Positions 8,628-18,631 of a stretch of 64,000 nucleotides of DNA are shown here, piece after piece (position 1 is the first letter of the stretch; every line of letters begins with the position of its first letter). The stretch covers positions 153,740-217,739 of the forward strand of contig JAIXKI010000031.1 of NCBI GenBank assembly GCA_026936105.1, in the 5' to 3' direction. The notes beneath the pieces are model-generated. The model was not told the origin of the DNA. It did not search any database and saw only the letters and a program-made list of their open reading frames with translations. The stretch is from Chitinophagales bacterium. Its GTDB lineage: Bacteria; Bacteroidota; Bacteroidia; Chitinophagales; Chitinophagaceae. Made by a program: the position numbers and the translations under genes.

Positions 8628-10565
8628 TTACAGCCTTCCGTTTTTAATTTCTTCAACAACCGATGGATCCAAGAGAGCAGTTATGTCACCCAGGTTTGAA
8701 GTATCACCTTCTGCAATCTTTCTCAGGATCCTGCGCATGATCTTCCCGCTTCTTGTTTTGGGGAGGCCGCGGACAAACTGGATCTTATCCGGCTTGGCAA
8801 TGGGACCAATGATTCTTGACACTGTTTCCGTAATATCTTTTTTTGTTCTTTCGTCATCATGGCTCTTTCCAGTAAAGATTACATAGGCATAAATTCCCAG
8901 GCCTTTGATATCATGCGGGAAGCCGACAACAGCGCTTTCCACCACACCCGAGTGCATGTTGATGGCATTCTCAACTTCTGCAGTACCGATTCGGTGGCCG
9001 CTTACATTCAGTACATCATCCACGCGGCCGGTGATACGATAGTTCCCTTTGGAATCTTTTAAGGCTCCGTCACCACTGAAATATAGGTTGTCATAAGTAG
9101 CGAAATAATTCAGGCGGCAACGTTCATGATCGCCATAAGTAGTGCGTATCATGCCGGGCCATGGAGCTTTCATGCATAAATTCCCTGATGCTATCTCACC
9201 TTCTTTCGGATCAGGAACCGGTTTGCCTTCTTCATCCACCAATAACGGTTGCACTCCCGGCAAAGGAAGCGATGCCCATGCCGGTATTGCCGGTGTAATT
9301 CCTGCCATAGTTGAGATCATGATACCTCCCGTCTCTGTCTGCCACCACGTATCCACGATCGGGCATTTCTTTTTACCGATATTATCATTATACCAATGCC
9401 AGGCTTCTTCATTAATGGGTTCACCCACAGATCCCAACACTTTCAGGGAGGATAGATCTTTCCCTTTCAATGGCTCCATTCCAAACCCCATCAGACTTCT
9501 GATTGCAGTAGGAGCTGTATAAAGAATATTCACTTTGTATTTGTCAACTATATCCCAGAATCTTCCTGCATCCGGCCAGGTGGGAATGCCTTCAAACATA
9601 ACAGACGTGGCTCCTACGCTGAGTGGCCCGTATAAAATATAACTGTGGCCTGTCACCCATCCGATATCTGCCGTACAGAAATAAATATCGCCGGGTTTAT
9701 ATTGAAATACGTTGACAAAAGTGTAGGCATTCCAGATCATATAACCCGCAACAGTGTGAACTACGCCTTTGGGCTTTCCCGTACTTCCGGAAGTGTATAA
9801 AATATAAAGCGGATCTTCTGCATCCATAACCTCTGCCTGAAATTCAACCTTCCCGTTTTTTTCCACCTGTGTCTCGGCATATTCCATTTCATCTTCCCAC
9901 CATACATCCCTCCCTTTGATCATGGAGACCGGGGTCCTTGTCCGGGTATAAACAATTACTCTTCTCACTGTCTTATTCCCCACCAAAGCATCATCAATCA
10001 CACTCTTCAATGGAATATCCTTTGCACCACGGTAAGCTCCGTCACAGGTGATAATCACTTCTGCCTGTGCATCTTCCAGGCGGTTGGCAATACTCTGTGC
10101 AGAGAACCCCCCGAATATGACACTGTGAATGGCGCCGATCCTGGCACATCCTAACACGGCATAAGCCAACTCGGGAACCATGCCCATGTAAATACAGACC
10201 CTGTCTCCTTTTTTTACTCCGTTGTTTACAAGCATCTGTGCCACCTGGCAAACTCTTTTGTGCAGCCTGCTATATGTAACCACTCTTGTTCTGTCTTCCG
10301 GATTGTTGGGTTCCCAGATAATGGCAGGACGGTCTCCCAATTCTTCCAGATGACGGTCAATACAATTTTCAGTGATGTTCAACTTCCCGCCCCGGAACCA
10401 TTTTACATTCGGCTCTTTGAAATTCCACTCCAGTACCTTGTCCCATTTTTTTCTCCAGTAAAAATGTTCGGCAATGGAAGCCCAGAAACTTTCGGGCTCA
10501 TTTACGCTGACACGGTACGCTACCTGGTATTCATCAAAACTGCGGATCTGGTAAGGATATGACAT
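8628..10565 (-). CDS. acs: Acetyl-CoA synthetase (AMP-forming)
   Basis: 645 residues, full length. It converts acetate, ATP and CoA to acetyl-CoA through an acetyl-adenylate. It has the N-terminal ACAS_N segment (YPYQIRSFDEYQVAYR onward), the AMP-binding loop YTSGSTGKPKGVVHT, the adenylate-binding WWQTETGG and the C-terminal lysine region PKTRSGKIMRRILRK, where acetylation regulates the enzyme in other bacteria. The gene is divergent from an MHS-type transporter, a small membrane protein and carbonic anhydrase, which suggests linked organic-acid uptake and activation. The minus-strand box TAATTTTG at 10609-10616 is a good promoter candidate. Confidence 0.96.
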   Translation of the reverse strand: MSYPYQIRSFDEYQVAYRVSVNEPESFWASIAEHFYWRKKWDKVLEWNFKEPNVKWFRGGKLNITENCIDRHLEELGDRPAIIWEPNNPEDRTRVVTYSRLHKRVCQVAQMLVNNGVKKGDRVCIYMGMVPELAYAVLGCARIGAIHSVIFGGFSAQSIANRLEDAQAEVIITCDGAYRGAKDIPLKSVIDDALVGNKTVRRVIVYTRTRTPVSMIKGRDVWWEDEMEYAETQVEKNGKVEFQAEVMDAEDPLYILYTSGSTGKPKGVVHTVAGYMIWNAYTFVNVFQYKPGDIYFCTADIGWVTGHSYILYGPLSVGATSVMFEGIPTWPDAGRFWDIVDKYKVNILYTAPTAIRSLMGFGMEPLKGKDLSSLKVLGSVGEPINEEAWHWYNDNIGKKKCPIVDTWWQTETGGIMISTMAGITPAIPAWASLPLPGVQPLLVDEEGKPVPDPKEGEIASGNLCMKAPWPGMIRTTYGDHERCRLNYFATYDNLYFSGDGALKDSKGNYRITGRVDDVLNVSGHRIGTAEVENAINMHSGVVESAVVGFPHDIKGLGIYAYVIFTGKSHDDERTKKDITETVSRIIGPIAKPDKIQFVRGLPKTRSGKIMRRILRKIAEGDTSNLGDITALLDPSVVEEIKNGRL

Positions 10566-10608
10566 GATCTTAATAATTTTTATTGAAGTCTTAAAGGTAC
10601 GAAAGCTC

Positions 10609-10616
10609 CAAAATTA
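10609..10616 (-). promoter_or_regulatory. Candidate -7 promoter box of acs
   Basis: TAATTTTG on the minus strand matches TAnnTTTG and lies 43 bases before the acs ATG, which would give a leader of roughly 35-40 bases. The divergent gap 10566-10780 also has to hold the transporter promoter, which was not pinpointed. Confidence 0.45.
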
Positions 10617-10780
10617 TAAATGACAATATTGAAACGATATACTAATAATTGCGGAATTTTATAAATAAGCAAATGAGTGTTACTAACGACCGTTCATTTT
10701 AAATAAAGACACTGAATAAAAATTCTGTTCATCTGTTTTCATTTTATTTATAGCTTTAATGATTTATGTAATTTAACCGC

Positions 10781-12319
10781 ATGAACCAAACCAACGAAGC
10801 TTTCAGCATTCGTAAGGTGATCGCTGCATCCTCTGTCGGCACCCTTATCGAATGGTACGATTTTTACATTTTCGGGAGTCTGGCAACCGTCATTGCCAGC
10901 CAGTTTTTTCCAAAAGAAAATCCCACTGCTGCATTACTGTCCACACTGGCAACATTTGCTGCCGGCTTTGTAGTCCGCCCGTTCGGTGCACTGGTATTCG
11001 GAAGATTGGGAGACCTGATCGGGCGCAAGTACACATTTCTGCTTACGCTGATCATCATGGGTGGATCCACATTTGCCATAGGTCTGGTGCCGGGCTATGC
11101 GCAAATCGGTTTTTTTGCTCCTGTCATCATTCTGATCCTGCGCTTGCTGCAGGGCCTTGCTTTAGGCGGGGAATATGGCGGGGCTGCCACTTATGTTGCG
11201 GAGCATTCACCTGCGGAGAAAAGAGGTTACCTCACATCCTGGATACAAACCACAGCCACTCTCGGGTTATTCCTTTCCCTCGGAATAATCCTGATAACAC
11301 GTCATGGTCTGGATGAAGACCTTACCCGCTCCATCAGCAAGTTTAACGATTGGGGATGGAGGATTCCTTTTCTCTTTTCCGTCATCCTTGTTGCCATTTC
11401 TGTTTACATCCGGCTGAAGATGAAAGAATCTCCCTTGTTCGCACGAATAAAGTCAGAGGGGAAAATTTCAAAGAACCCATTAAAAGAAAGCTTCAGTCAC
11501 AGATCAAATCTGAAAATGGTATTGCTGGCTTTGTTCGGCGCAACTATGGGACAGGGAGTCGTTTGGTACACCAGCCAGTTTTATGTGATGACCTTTATGG
11601 AAAGCACCTGCAAGCTGGATTTCGATCAGACCCGCACCATTATCATCTGGGCCATACTTTTTGCCACACCCTTCTTTGTATTGTTCGGAAAATGGAGTGA
11701 CCGGGTTGGAAGAAAATGGATCATGATGGCAGGCTTGTTGCTGGCAATTGTTACCTACAGGCCTCTCTTCGGGAAACTCATATCCATAACCGATACACAA
11801 GCTAAAACCGAGATCGCAGAAAAGAAACAGATCAAAAACAGTTTTCAGATTCTTGATAACAGCAACGATACATTGCATACCAAAACCACAACTCAATTCT
11901 TTACTGACGGGACCAGCCTGACGGAAACCAAAACGGATACACTCTATTCCACTCCGGGAAAAGTGACGCTGAAGCCTGAGATAAAAACATCAAAGGTCCT
12001 GGATACCGGAAATTATTGGAAAATCATCGGCATCGTTTTCATCATGATCTTTTATGTGACCATGGTTTATGGCCCGATAGCGGCTTTCCTGGTGGAGTTA
12101 TTCCCCACCAAGATCCGTTACACTTCCATGAGCCTGCCCTATCACATAGGCAATGGCATCTTCGGCGGACTTACGCCTTTTATCGCTACATTGCTGAGTA
12201 CAATTTATACCGGCGATAAACTGGTGGGCTTGTATTATACCATAATCGTTGCCGGCATCTGTTTTCTGATCGGCACTTTATATATCACCAATAAAATTGA
12301 CAAAGACGTAAGCGATTGA
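10781..12319 (+). CDS. MHS-family MFS transporter (organic acid or osmolyte symporter)
   Basis: 512 residues, a 12-helix major facilitator of the metabolite:H+ symporter type (ShiA/ProP/KgtP relatives). The family signatures are present: GTLIEWYDFYIFG near the start, GRLGDLIGRKYTF between helices 2 and 3, RLLQGLALGGEYGGA and the WIQTT segment. It is 70-80 residues longer than most family members because of a hydrophilic insert (about residues 338-408, rich in Lys and Thr) after helix 8. The substrate is not shown by the sequence. Its divergence from acs suggests a carboxylate such as acetate, but this is inference. A small membrane protein follows 26 bases later. Confidence 0.88.
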   Translation: MNQTNEAFSIRKVIAASSVGTLIEWYDFYIFGSLATVIASQFFPKENPTAALLSTLATFAAGFVVRPFGALVFGRLGDLIGRKYTFLLTLIIMGGSTFAIGLVPGYAQIGFFAPVIILILRLLQGLALGGEYGGAATYVAEHSPAEKRGYLTSWIQTTATLGLFLSLGIILITRHGLDEDLTRSISKFNDWGWRIPFLFSVILVAISVYIRLKMKESPLFARIKSEGKISKNPLKESFSHRSNLKMVLLALFGATMGQGVVWYTSQFYVMTFMESTCKLDFDQTRTIIIWAILFATPFFVLFGKWSDRVGRKWIMMAGLLLAIVTYRPLFGKLISITDTQAKTEIAEKKQIKNSFQILDNSNDTLHTKTTTQFFTDGTSLTETKTDTLYSTPGKVTLKPEIKTSKVLDTGNYWKIIGIVFIMIFYVTMVYGPIAAFLVELFPTKIRYTSMSLPYHIGNGIFGGLTPFIATLLSTIYTGDKLVGLYYTIIVAGICFLIGTLYITNKIDKDVSD

Positions 12320-12345
12320 TTTTTTGATGAAAGAAATAAAAGACC

Positions 12346-12591
12346 ATGGACAGCATAAAAAAAGCAGCAGGCATTATCTGGATCTTACTCGGGCCTCTCA
12401 GTATTTACTATCTTGTAAAAACTGCCGCCGGTGAGATCGCAAAAAAGCCTGTTATAGACACCAGGATACAATGGATCGTATTCGTGGTCATCTTTATACC
12501 GATAGCAATCGGCATCATGATCTTCGGATACTACGCTTTGAAGGGAGAATACAAACATCTTCCAAAAAACTCTGCCGAGATCGAAGACTGA
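12346..12591 (+). CDS. Small two-helix membrane protein
   Basis: 81 residues with two predicted membrane helices (about 5-23, AAGIIWILLGPLSIYYLV, and 42-66, IQWIVFVVIFIPIAIGIMIFG) and a charged C-terminal tail. It sits between the MHS transporter (26 bases) and carbonic anhydrase (31 bases) on the same strand, so it is probably in their operon. The position suggests an accessory subunit or stabiliser of the transporter, as with other small partner proteins, but no function is proven. Confidence 0.8.
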   Translation: MDSIKKAAGIIWILLGPLSIYYLVKTAAGEIAKKPVIDTRIQWIVFVVIFIPIAIGIMIFGYYALKGEYKHLPKNSAEIED

Positions 12592-12622
12592 TCTGATCTT
12601 TTTATCAAAAAAATTCCGGGCA

Positions 12623-13258
12623 ATGAAGAAGCATCAAAAATTACTGCAGGAAAATAAACTCTGGGCTGAAAGCCAGATAGAAAAAGATCCGGAATATTTC
12701 AGGCGGCTTGTCAAAGTCCAGTCTCCCGAATTTTTATGGATCGGATGCAGCGACAGCCGAGTGCCGGCCAACCAGATCACCAATACGGAACCCGGCGAGA
12801 TCTTTGTACACCGCAATGTTGCCAATCTCGTTATCAACAACGATGTGAACCTTCTCAGTGTTCTTGATTTTGCGGTCACCATTCTGAAAGTGAAACACAT
12901 CATTGTCTGCGGGCATTACGGATGCGGAGGCATCAAAGCGGCCCTCACCAATCATGATCACAAGGCAATACTGAACATGTGGCTGCGCAGCATTAAAGAT
13001 GTGTACCGCATTCACCGTTCCGAACTGGATAATATCAAAGACCCGCATGAAAAAGAGAATCGTCTTGTGGAATTGAATGTGCAGGAACAGGTATTCAACC
13101 TTGCCAAAACTTCCATAGTTCAAAAAGCCTGGAAAGAAGAACAGAGGCCTCATTTGCATGGCTGGGTGTACGGGCTGGCTAACGGATTACTGAACCCCGT
13201 TTATGAAATAAGGCCCGGCACTCACATCGAACCCCTGTATGAGTTTGATGATCTTTGA
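12623..13258 (+). CDS. can: Beta-class carbonic anhydrase
   Basis: 211 residues. It interconverts CO2 and bicarbonate. The zinc ligands and catalytic pair are all visible: C42, D44 and R46 in GCSDSRVPANQ, and H98 and C101 in CGHYGCGG. The length and the WVYGLANG segment near the C-terminus fit the Can (YadF-like) subgroup. It is the last gene of the probable transporter operon. Bicarbonate supply could support carboxylation reactions, or pH balance during organic-acid uptake. The link to the transporter is inferred from position. Confidence 0.95.
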   Translation: MKKHQKLLQENKLWAESQIEKDPEYFRRLVKVQSPEFLWIGCSDSRVPANQITNTEPGEIFVHRNVANLVINNDVNLLSVLDFAVTILKVKHIIVCGHYGCGGIKAALTNHDHKAILNMWLRSIKDVYRIHRSELDNIKDPHEKENRLVELNVQEQVFNLAKTSIVQKAWKEEQRPHLHGWVYGLANGLLNPVYEIRPGTHIEPLYEFDDL

Positions 13259-13303
13259 TAACGCTACTTTCATCATTAACAAAAATGTGTTGAGCATAAG
13301 CCT

Positions 13304-13311
13304 TAATTTTG
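13304..13311 (+). promoter_or_regulatory. Candidate -7 promoter box of gldA, very close to the start codon
   Basis: TAATTTTG matches TAnnTTTG and ends 4 bases before the gldA ATG at 13316. Transcription would then begin at or next to the start codon, giving a leaderless mRNA. A TTG lies upstream at about 13290. Confidence 0.45.
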
Positions 13312-13315
13312 GCGC

Positions 13316-14245
13316 ATGTCCATAGAGGTAAAAAATCTTCTTAAGATATACGAAGAACAAAAAGCGGTTGACGATATTTCTTTTGGTCTGAAGAGCGGTG
13401 AGATCGTTGGTTTTCTTGGCCCCAATGGTGCCGGCAAATCCACCACCATGAAGATCATAACAGGCTATCTGAAACAGGACGGAGGAGATGCTTTTGTATG
13501 CGGAATCAATGTTTCTAAAGATCCGTTGTCGGCAAAAGAAAAGATCGGCTACCTCCCCGAAGGCAATTCACTGTATTTTGACATGTATGTAAAAGAATAC
13601 CTGGGATTCATTGCAGAGGTGCACCGCATCAAAGACCGAAAGGCAGCCATTGCCAATGCGATCGAAATGGTAGGGCTTACCCCTGAGGCCAGGAAAAAGA
13701 TCGGCCAGCTCTCCAAGGGATATAAACAAAGAGTGGGCCTGGCAGCGGCTTTGATCCATGATCCCGAAGTGCTGATACTGGATGAGCCAACCAGCGGACT
13801 GGATCCCAACCAGATTATTGAGATCAGGGATGTGATCAGGCAGCAGGGAAAAAACAAAACGGTCTTGTTTTCTTCTCATATACTTCAGGAAGTGGAAGCA
13901 ATCTGCGACCGTGTCATCATCATCAACAAAGGAAAGCTGGTGGCTGATGATACATTGAGTAACCTGCAGTCGAAAAATAAAAGCAGGCATTCCATATCCG
14001 TTCAGTTTAAAGAACCTTTTTCAAAGATTGTATTGGAAAAAATTCCGCTTACGGAAGGAGTGGAAGAATTAGCAACCGGGCATTTCAGAATTGCAACATC
14101 TGATCCGGAATCGGTAAGGAAGCAACTTCTTGAAATAGCTTTGCAGAATAACCTCAACATCGTTTCTTTGCAAAGCGAAAATCAAAGCCTGGAAGAGATC
14201 TTCCGGTCTTTGACCCGCCAAAAAGAACCAGTCTCAGAAAACTGA
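13316..14245 (+). CDS. gldA: Gliding-motility ABC transporter ATPase GldA
   Basis: 309 residues, an ABC ATPase. Walker A is GPNGAGKST (35-43), the signature is LSKGYKQRVGLAAAL, Walker B is VLILDEPTSGLDP and the H-loop is SSHILQEV. The sequence around YLPEGNSLYFDMYVKEYL and the overall length fit GldA, which in flavobacteria pairs with the membrane proteins GldF and GldG. These two are not in the window. GldA-type transporters are common across Bacteroidota, including non-gliding ones, so motility cannot be concluded. It lies 24 bases before eno. Residues 215-309 form the regulatory C-terminal domain typical of the subfamily. Confidence 0.85.
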   Translation: MSIEVKNLLKIYEEQKAVDDISFGLKSGEIVGFLGPNGAGKSTTMKIITGYLKQDGGDAFVCGINVSKDPLSAKEKIGYLPEGNSLYFDMYVKEYLGFIAEVHRIKDRKAAIANAIEMVGLTPEARKKIGQLSKGYKQRVGLAAALIHDPEVLILDEPTSGLDPNQIIEIRDVIRQQGKNKTVLFSSHILQEVEAICDRVIIINKGKLVADDTLSNLQSKNKSRHSISVQFKEPFSKIVLEKIPLTEGVEELATGHFRIATSDPESVRKQLLEIALQNNLNIVSLQSENQSLEEIFRSLTRQKEPVSEN

Positions 14246-15559
<1,314 letters not shown>

Positions 15560-15602
15560 ATGAACTGATTAAGAGTTTCTTCCTAAAACCCATTCCGATA
15601 TC

Positions 15603-15914
15603 ATGAAACTGCCGGTCCGCATTCCATCCTGGTTAAAAAACAAATACCTGATCTCATTCATTGCATTTGCCACCATTTTGTTTTTTTTCGACAAAAACGA
15701 TCTTTTTACTCAATGGGCCAGGCAGAATGAATTGAAGGAACTGCAGCAGAGCAAGGAATATTACAGCAGGCAGATTGCCATCGAACGCAAAGAATTAGAA
15801 GAACTTAAAACCAATCCCGCCACACTGGAAAAATACGCTAGAGAAAAATACCTGATGAAAAGGGATAATGAAGACCTTTTTTTAATACCGGAAGCTCCTC
15901 AAAAAGACAAATAA
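15603..15914 (+). CDS. Septum formation initiator (FtsB/DivIC-like)
   Basis: 103 residues. A short basic N-terminus is followed by one transmembrane helix (about 15-29, YLISFIAFATILFFF) and a coiled coil (about 38-75, LKELQQSKEYYSRQIAIERKEL is typical heptad sequence, given here only as type). The end, EKYAREKYLMKRDNEDLF, matches the DivIC/FtsB signature. Such proteins join FtsL and FtsQ in the divisome and activate septal wall synthesis. It follows eno by 43 bases and is probably co-transcribed. Confidence 0.88.
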   Translation: MKLPVRIPSWLKNKYLISFIAFATILFFFDKNDLFTQWARQNELKELQQSKEYYSRQIAIERKELEELKTNPATLEKYAREKYLMKRDNEDLFLIPEAPQKDK

Positions 15915-16003
15915 TTAGTACATTAGTACAATAAGAGGCACAAAACAGCGTTTCAATTACGGACGTTTCACATTTTCTGACATTCACTTTTTTAAGGACA
16001 TTA

Positions 16004-16246
16004 ATGGATTTACCTATGACAAGTTTCACAACTGAGGACCTTTTATTGTATTTGTACAATGAGACCACTCCTGAGCAAACCAAAAACATTCAGGACGCTT
16101 TGCTGAAAGACTGGACGCTCCGTGAAAAACTTGCCGTTCTCAGGGTTTCAAAAGAACGGCTCGACCGCATTATTGAAATGCCACGCACAGAATCTGTGCT
16201 GAATGTATTGAACTATGCACGGGAAAAATCAGCAGAGAAAGTATAG
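16004..16246 (+). CDS. Small conserved-looking cytoplasmic protein (hypothetical)
   Basis: 80 residues, without signal peptide or membrane helix. The N-terminal part (FTTEDLLLYLYNETTPEQ) resembles the helical start of anti-sigma-like domains in Bacteroidota, followed by a charged helix (LLKDWTLREKLAVLRVSKER). An alternative start four codons later (MTSFTTEDL) is equally possible. It is followed by a strong terminator, which supports a real transcription unit. Function is unknown, and binding to a regulator is only a guess. Confidence 0.7.
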   Translation: MDLPMTSFTTEDLLLYLYNETTPEQTKNIQDALLKDWTLREKLAVLRVSKERLDRIIEMPRTESVLNVLNYAREKSAEKV

Positions 16247-16277
16247 CCCTGATAGCTGAAGATCCCGCAAAGTATGT

Positions 16278-16310
16278 AGCATCTGCCTTTTCAGACAGAT
16301 GCTTTTTTTA
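16278..16310 (+). terminator. Rho-independent terminator
   Basis: An 8-bp perfect stem AGCATCTG / CAGATGCT (16278-16285 with 16296-16303) followed by seven T residues. It lies about 30 bases after the small hypothetical gene. Confidence 0.9.
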
Positions 16311-16818
16311 TTCTTGTTAAACACTATGGATAGTTGAATAAGGAACGGACTGAAACAAAATAGTTAAAAGTTAGGCCGTTGTTGGTGTTCAAATTTAAAG
16401 TTTTTTCTTCCATAGTTCTTTCACACCAACAAAAAGAACTTCTTCCCGGCTGTCGTCTCACCGCCCGGGTCTTGTGGATGGCGTGGGCCCGGCATCAATT
16501 GGAACAAATATGCTGATTCACGACGGGTTCGTCAGTTAGATTTAATTAGCCCGAAAATCCATTCTGCCGAGGCACCGCCTGTAAAAAATCGCTTTTTAAA
16601 CTCCTTCTTCCCTGCCTTCTGCGAACTGCTGGACCAGTTTAGGGTTGTAATTATTCCTGAAGTTGCAGTTGCGTTTGAGATCACTGCTGATAGAGCACTC
16701 ATCAATTGAACTTACAGTTTATAAAAATTACCTCTTAATTTCATATTTATTTTTACAGTGCTTTAATCAGGCATTACTTAACTTGATTTTTCTAAAACCA
16801 ACCAAAACCTGAACGATT
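16311..16818. other. 508-bp region without a confirmed gene; possible degenerate element
   Basis: The left part (about 16380-16560) has a GC-rich stretch (CCCGGCTGTCGTCTCACCGC, then GCGTGGGCCCGGCATC) unlike its AT-rich surroundings. On the minus strand a frame from the ATG at 16702 to the stop at 16532 codes 56 residues with a basic, aromatic tail (KKEFKKRFFTGGASAEWIFG). A second open minus-strand stretch to its left contains HPQDPGGETTAGKKFFLLV. Neither has a signal peptide or a known motif. They may be remnants of a decayed gene or a dispersed repeat. The last 100 bp is AT-rich and should hold the promoter of the amine oxidase. Confidence 0.4.
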
Positions 16819-18462
16819 ATGAAAAAACCCAAAAGCAGCTTGTTGAGAAAATTAATGTTTTCACTCAATAAAGAAATTCATCAAATTGAAGATTCCTCAG
16901 AAAAATCCAATACAAAGAAATATGGACGTAAAGAATTTTTAGAAAAAACGGCAATTTCAGCATTAGGCGCTTCCCTGGCATTAAGCTTTCCTTCTTTACT
17001 TTCTTCCTGCAATGACAGCAAGACTAGTAAAACAAAAACCAACGATGTTCTCGATATTGCAATTCTTGGCGGCGGGATAGCAGGCCTGAATTGTGCCAAT
17101 CATTTACTGGATTCCGATCTTTCTTTTAAAATATTTGAAGCACAAAATCGTGCAGGTGGCAGAATTCTTACTCATTATAATGATCCGCTGGGATTAAAAA
17201 TCTATCCTGAATTCGGAGGCGACTTTATAGACACCGGCCATGAAGATATGCTGGCACTTGCAAAAGAATTTAACCTGGATCTGATAGATCTTGAAGAAGA
17301 ACAAAAGACCGGTAATCTGATAAAAGACATTTACTATTTTGATAACAGAATCATCAGTGAAAAAGAAATAATAAATGAGTTTAAAAAAATTGCAGGGAAA
17401 ATTGCAGCTGATAAAGATTCTTTGGGAGAAAACTATGACACAGAAGACGCAGTCAAACTGGATAATATGCCTTTATCCGGATACATCAAATCTTTAAAGT
17501 GCAAACAATGGCTGAAAGACCTGTTTACCGCGGCCTTCATTGCAGAGTTTGGGCTGGATTGTTCTGAACAATCAACGCTCAATATGCTGGACATGGTGGA
17601 TACTGATACAGACAAGGGCTTCAGAGTATTTGGCGACAGTGATGAAAGATTCAGGATCAAAGGCGGCAATTCTAAAATCATTGAAGGTTTAACAAAAAAG
17701 ATCGGAGCAGACAAAATTGAAAAAGGATATGAAATATCAGAAATCAATGAAACGGATAATGGCGCCTATAAAATATCTTTCAGAAACGGCAAACAGATAT
17801 TGGCAAAATATGTAGTGTGTACAATCCCGTTTACCATTTTAAGAAAGCTGAAACTAAATCTGAAAAATATTTCTCCTGAAAAGCAAAAATGTATCAACGA
17901 ATTGGGATATGGAATGAATACAAAACTGATCCTAAACTATGATGGTGAACCCTGGAAAAACAAAGAGAACAATGCAATGGGTTATCTGTTTCACAAAGAA
18001 ATAGTAAACGGATGGGATGGCGGCCATAATAAACCTGAAAGCTCTGCCAACGGTGCCTATGTTTGTTATTTCGGAGGCGCCTTTTCACAAAAACTTCATG
18101 ACGAAGCGACAAAGAATCAATATTCTCCTGCAAATCATACATGGGGAACTGAGCTCACAAAAGAAAAAATTGATGGCTTTGTAACAGAGTTGAATAAAGT
18201 CTTTAAACACTCAAAAGAAAAATTTCTCAATAAGCACATCTTTGTCAACTGGATAGGCTTTCCGTACATACAAGGCAGTTACACATGTTTTAAGCCGGGA
18301 CAATGGACAGCTTTTTCAGGCCTGGTGATGGAGCCTGTTGGCAATTTTTATTTTGCGGGTGAACATTGCAGTGAAATGTTTCAGGGATTTATGAACGGTG
18401 GCGCTGAAACCGGAAGAAGAGTTGCCGAAACATTGAAACAGGTTAAAACTGAAAAAGCATAA
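16819..18462 (+). CDS. Exported flavin amine oxidase (FAD-dependent)
   Basis: 547 residues. The dinucleotide-binding motif ILGGGIAGLNCANHL (82-96), the FAD contact EAQNRAGGRI (107-116) and the C-terminal FYFAGEHCSEMFQGFMNGGAETGRR place it in the monoamine oxidase/phytoene desaturase-like superfamily. It oxidises an amine or related substrate, not identifiable here. A long N-terminus contains GRKEFLEK, a hydrophobic run and LSSC (C64). This looks like a single-Arg Tat-like or lipoprotein export signal preceded by an unusual 35-residue cytoplasmic extension. Start M1 is kept because the upstream context is clean, but an internal start (M13) is possible. A second exported protein follows. Confidence 0.82.
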   Translation: MKKPKSSLLRKLMFSLNKEIHQIEDSSEKSNTKKYGRKEFLEKTAISALGASLALSFPSLLSSCNDSKTSKTKTNDVLDIAILGGGIAGLNCANHLLDSDLSFKIFEAQNRAGGRILTHYNDPLGLKIYPEFGGDFIDTGHEDMLALAKEFNLDLIDLEEEQKTGNLIKDIYYFDNRIISEKEIINEFKKIAGKIAADKDSLGENYDTEDAVKLDNMPLSGYIKSLKCKQWLKDLFTAAFIAEFGLDCSEQSTLNMLDMVDTDTDKGFRVFGDSDERFRIKGGNSKIIEGLTKKIGADKIEKGYEISEINETDNGAYKISFRNGKQILAKYVVCTIPFTILRKLKLNLKNISPEKQKCINELGYGMNTKLILNYDGEPWKNKENNAMGYLFHKEIVNGWDGGHNKPESSANGAYVCYFGGAFSQKLHDEATKNQYSPANHTWGTELTKEKIDGFVTELNKVFKHSKEKFLNKHIFVNWIGFPYIQGSYTCFKPGQWTAFSGLVMEPVGNFYFAGEHCSEMFQGFMNGGAETGRRVAETLKQVKTEKA

Positions 18463-18631
18463 ATATCCACTGCCCTGGTTCGTGGGGCACGAAGGCTCAG
18501 GAGCATCAAAATATTTTTTAAATTCACAATACGTTTTTTCGTATCTCGTTATTTATATATACGGGAGAAAATTTTTATCAAAAAAACCAAGAGATTAACT
18601 CCATCATATTCGAAGTAAAAAATTAAAGACC

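Noticed and set aside
12734-13159. Minus-strand frame of 141 codons opposite carbonic anhydrase
   Set aside because: Carbonic anhydrase has all active-site residues, so the opposite frame is a shadow.
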